DNA of 7,202 bases. It comes from an uncultured Enterococcus sp. (GTDB lineage: Bacteria > Bacillota > Bacilli > Lactobacillales > Enterococcaceae). The stretch is from NCBI GenBank assembly GCA_946409145.1, contig CAMJVA010000082.1, positions 1 through 7,202 on the forward strand, read 5' to 3'. Both the position numbers and the translations under genes were made by a program. This document shows, piece after piece, positions 6,298 to 7,202 of the stretch. The notes under the pieces were generated by a model. It was not told the DNA's origin. It saw nothing but the letters and a program-made list of their open reading frames with translations, and did no database searches. The first letter of the stretch is position 1. Each line of letters begins with the position of its first letter.

Positions 6298-6316
6298 AAC
6301 TATTTTTTGAAGTTTA
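6296..6316. promoter_or_regulatory. Candidate TetR operator (inverted repeat)
   Basis: TAAACT at 6296-6301 and AGTTTA at 6311-6316 form a perfect 6+6 inverted repeat with a nine-base spacer. It lies between the divergent transporter and TetR genes, touches the transporter -10, and covers the likely -35 of the regulator gene. That is where a TetR-type repressor would be expected to bind and control both. In AT-rich DNA a short palindrome can arise by chance, so this is a position-supported candidate only. Confidence 0.5.
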
Positions 6317-6335
6317 CTTTAAAAAAAGGTATTAA
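6307..6335 (+). promoter_or_regulatory. Likely promoter of the TetR-family gene
   Basis: TTGAAG at 6307-6312 and TATTAA at 6330-6335 are separated by 17 bases, each matching four of six consensus positions. The predicted -35 lies partly inside the inverted repeat at 6296-6316, consistent with autoregulation. Confidence 0.48.
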
Positions 6336-6358
6336 TTTTATGAAAAAAGAGGGAAATC

Positions 6359-6946
6359 ATGAAAAAGAGAAATTTAAATCAAGAAAAAATTATTGAGGCC
6401 ACCAGATCCTTAGCAAAAGAAATTGGCATCAGTCAAATTACTTTTCCTGTGTTAGCTGAAAAATTAGATATTAAATATCCTTCTTTATATAATCATTTTA
6501 AAAATATGACCCAGTTAAAAGCTGCTTTGGCCCAAACTTTACAAGAAGAATTGAAGCAAGCTTTATTAGAAAGTTTAGTCGGAAAATCCGGCTCTGAAGC
6601 CATTGAAGCTTATTGTGAAACCTATGTGGATTTTGCCTTTCATAATGAAAGTGTCTATGAGCTACTAATCAATATTCCACACACTCATTGTGAGGCGCTG
6701 CAAGAAAAATCAATCGAAATTAATCAAATGATTCAAAAAATTTTAGAATATTATCCCATTGACCATATTGAAGTGATTCATAAGAGTCGCCAGTTAAGAA
6801 GTCTTCTCCATGGCTATATTTCCTTACGTTTTTTAGGTTACTTTCAAAACATTGAAGTAGATGCCCCTTTAAGTTATAAACACATGGTGAAAGATTTTAT
6901 TTGGCTTTTAGAAAATGAAGCTCTTGTAAAAAAAACACCGTTATAA
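6359..6946 (+). CDS. TetR/AcrR-family transcriptional regulator with WHG-type C-terminal domain
   Basis: This 195-residue protein has the TetR layout: an N-terminal helix (RNLNQEKIIEATRSLAKEIG, 4-23), then a helix-turn-helix at about 27-49. The recognition helix is within DIKYPSLYNHFKN, including the family-typical Y-x-H-F. The C-terminal ligand-binding part carries FAFHNESVYELLI (about 92-104) and LLHGYISLRFLGYF (about 149-162), which fits the WHG/TetR_C_33 type of domain. It is read divergently from the MFS transporter across a 102-base region with an inverted repeat, so the likely role is repression of the pump and of itself, relieved by a ligand. That link is inferred from layout. GAGGG at 6349-6353 lies five bases before the ATG. 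An earlier ATG at 6340 is in another frame and is not used. Confidence 0.92.
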   Translation: MKKRNLNQEKIIEATRSLAKEIGISQITFPVLAEKLDIKYPSLYNHFKNMTQLKAALAQTLQEELKQALLESLVGKSGSEAIEAYCETYVDFAFHNESVYELLINIPHTHCEALQEKSIEINQMIQKILEYYPIDHIEVIHKSRQLRSLLHGYISLRFLGYFQNIEVDAPLSYKHMVKDFIWLLENEALVKKTPL

Positions 6947-6948
6947 AT

Positions 6949-6981
6949 GAAAGGTGCTTGCAAAGTAGGGGCGCCTTCTTT
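6949..6981 (+). terminator. Weak hairpin after the TetR-family gene
   Basis: Bases 6951-6957 (AAGGTGC) pair with 6971-6977 (GCGCCTT), with one G-U pair, around a 13-base loop; the sequence after is only briefly T-rich (TTCTTT). It could act as a weak terminator, but it overlaps the predicted promoter of the following gene, so the assignment is tentative. Confidence 0.3.
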
Positions 6982-6986
6982 AAAAT
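6958..6986 (+). promoter_or_regulatory. Likely promoter of the DegV-family gene
   Basis: TTGCAA at 6958-6963 (four of six) and TAAAAT at 6981-6986 (five of six) are separated by exactly 17 bases. The -10 ends 35 bases before the ATG at 7022, leaving a short leader that contains the strong ribosome site AAAGGGGG (7007-7014). Confidence 0.55.
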
Positions 6987-7021
6987 AAGGGAGAATGATT
7001 AAGAACAAAGGGGGCTTTTAA

Positions 7022-7202
7022 ATGACTTATAAATTAATAACAGATTCCTGTTGTGATCTTCCTTATACGTGGTTAAAGGAACACGATATACCTTTTATTC
7101 CCATGAGTGTTTTACTAGACGGAAAAGAATATTTTGATGATTTAGGCGAAACATTTAAATCCTCATGGCTTTTAGAACAATTGAAGCAAGGTAAAATGCC
7201 CA
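7022..7202 (+). CDS. DegV-family (FakB-type) fatty-acid-binding protein, 3'-truncated by window edge
   Basis: Sixty complete codons are visible. The N-terminus MTYKLITDSCCDLP carries the DegV signature TDSxCDLP (residues 7-14). The following IPFIPMSVLLDGKEYFDD and the closing GKMP, which normally leads into the conserved P-x-T-S loop, are also characteristic. Full members are about 280-290 residues, so roughly four fifths of the gene lies beyond the window. Family members bind a fatty acid in the cytosol; as FakB they present exogenous fatty acid to the kinase FakA to make acyl-phosphate for phospholipid synthesis. Whether this copy is a FakB cannot be judged from this fragment, and DegV paralogues are common. 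AAAGGGGG seven bases upstream of the ATG supports the start. Confidence 0.92.
   Translation, partial: MTYKLITDSCCDLPYTWLKEHDIPFIPMSVLLDGKEYFDDLGETFKSSWLLEQLKQGKMP

Noticed and set aside
5943..6335. + strand frame of 130 codons opposite the transporter 5' end and promoter region
   Set aside because: It runs through the start and regulatory region of the transporter gene and lacks a recognisable domain or plausible start context.
6340..6342. ATG at 6340 as a start for the TetR gene or a leader peptide
   Set aside because: It is out of frame with the TetR gene, lacks its own ribosome site, and the 6359 ATG has one at good spacing.

Overview
The window is AT-rich, with strong purine-rich Shine-Dalgarno sites and closely packed genes, which fits a low-GC Gram-positive (Firmicutes). 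The run lgt-gpsA-galU followed by a DUF948 gene and a ytxH-type gene, together with the protein sequences, resembles Enterococcus and close relatives (Enterococcaceae, Lactobacillales). This placement comes from recalled family resemblance and gene order, not from a database search.

Region 1 (1-4222, + strand) looks like one transcription unit. It starts inside lgt, whose 5' end is cut by the window edge, and continues through gpsA, galU, a membrane-anchored DUF948 coiled-coil gene and a long YtxH-type gene. The gaps are 9, 4, 25 and 20 bases. A strong intrinsic terminator of about 20 bp closes the unit. Lgt lipidates prelipoproteins, GpsA makes sn-glycerol-3-phosphate for phospholipid and teichoic acid, and GalU makes UDP-glucose for glycolipids and cell-wall polymers. 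The two downstream genes encode proteins dominated by helical repeats: a 7-residue register in the DUF948 protein and an 11-residue register in the YtxH protein. The unit therefore looks like a cell-envelope operon with an envelope or stress pair at its end.

Region 2 (4223-4886) holds one gene with its own likely promoter. It encodes an orphan single-pass membrane protein whose outer domain resembles part of a solute-binding protein. It ends at a hairpin that can also terminate the converging gene from the other side.

Region 3 (4887-6946) is a divergent pair: an MdtG/PmrA-like drug-efflux transporter on the - strand and a TetR-type regulator on the + strand. The 102-base region between them contains a perfect 6+6 inverted repeat overlapping both predicted promoters, a typical layout for a local repressor-pump pair.

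Region 4 (6947-7202) has a likely promoter and the first 60 codons of a DegV/FakB-type fatty-acid-binding protein, cut by the window edge.

I see no tRNA, rRNA, CRISPR array, insertion sequence or phage gene. Most of the window is ordinary chromosomal content. The parts most worth following up are the DUF948-YtxH pair with its contrasting helical periodicities, the 33-base coding repeats inside the YtxH gene, the orphan membrane-tethered protein, and the operator candidate.
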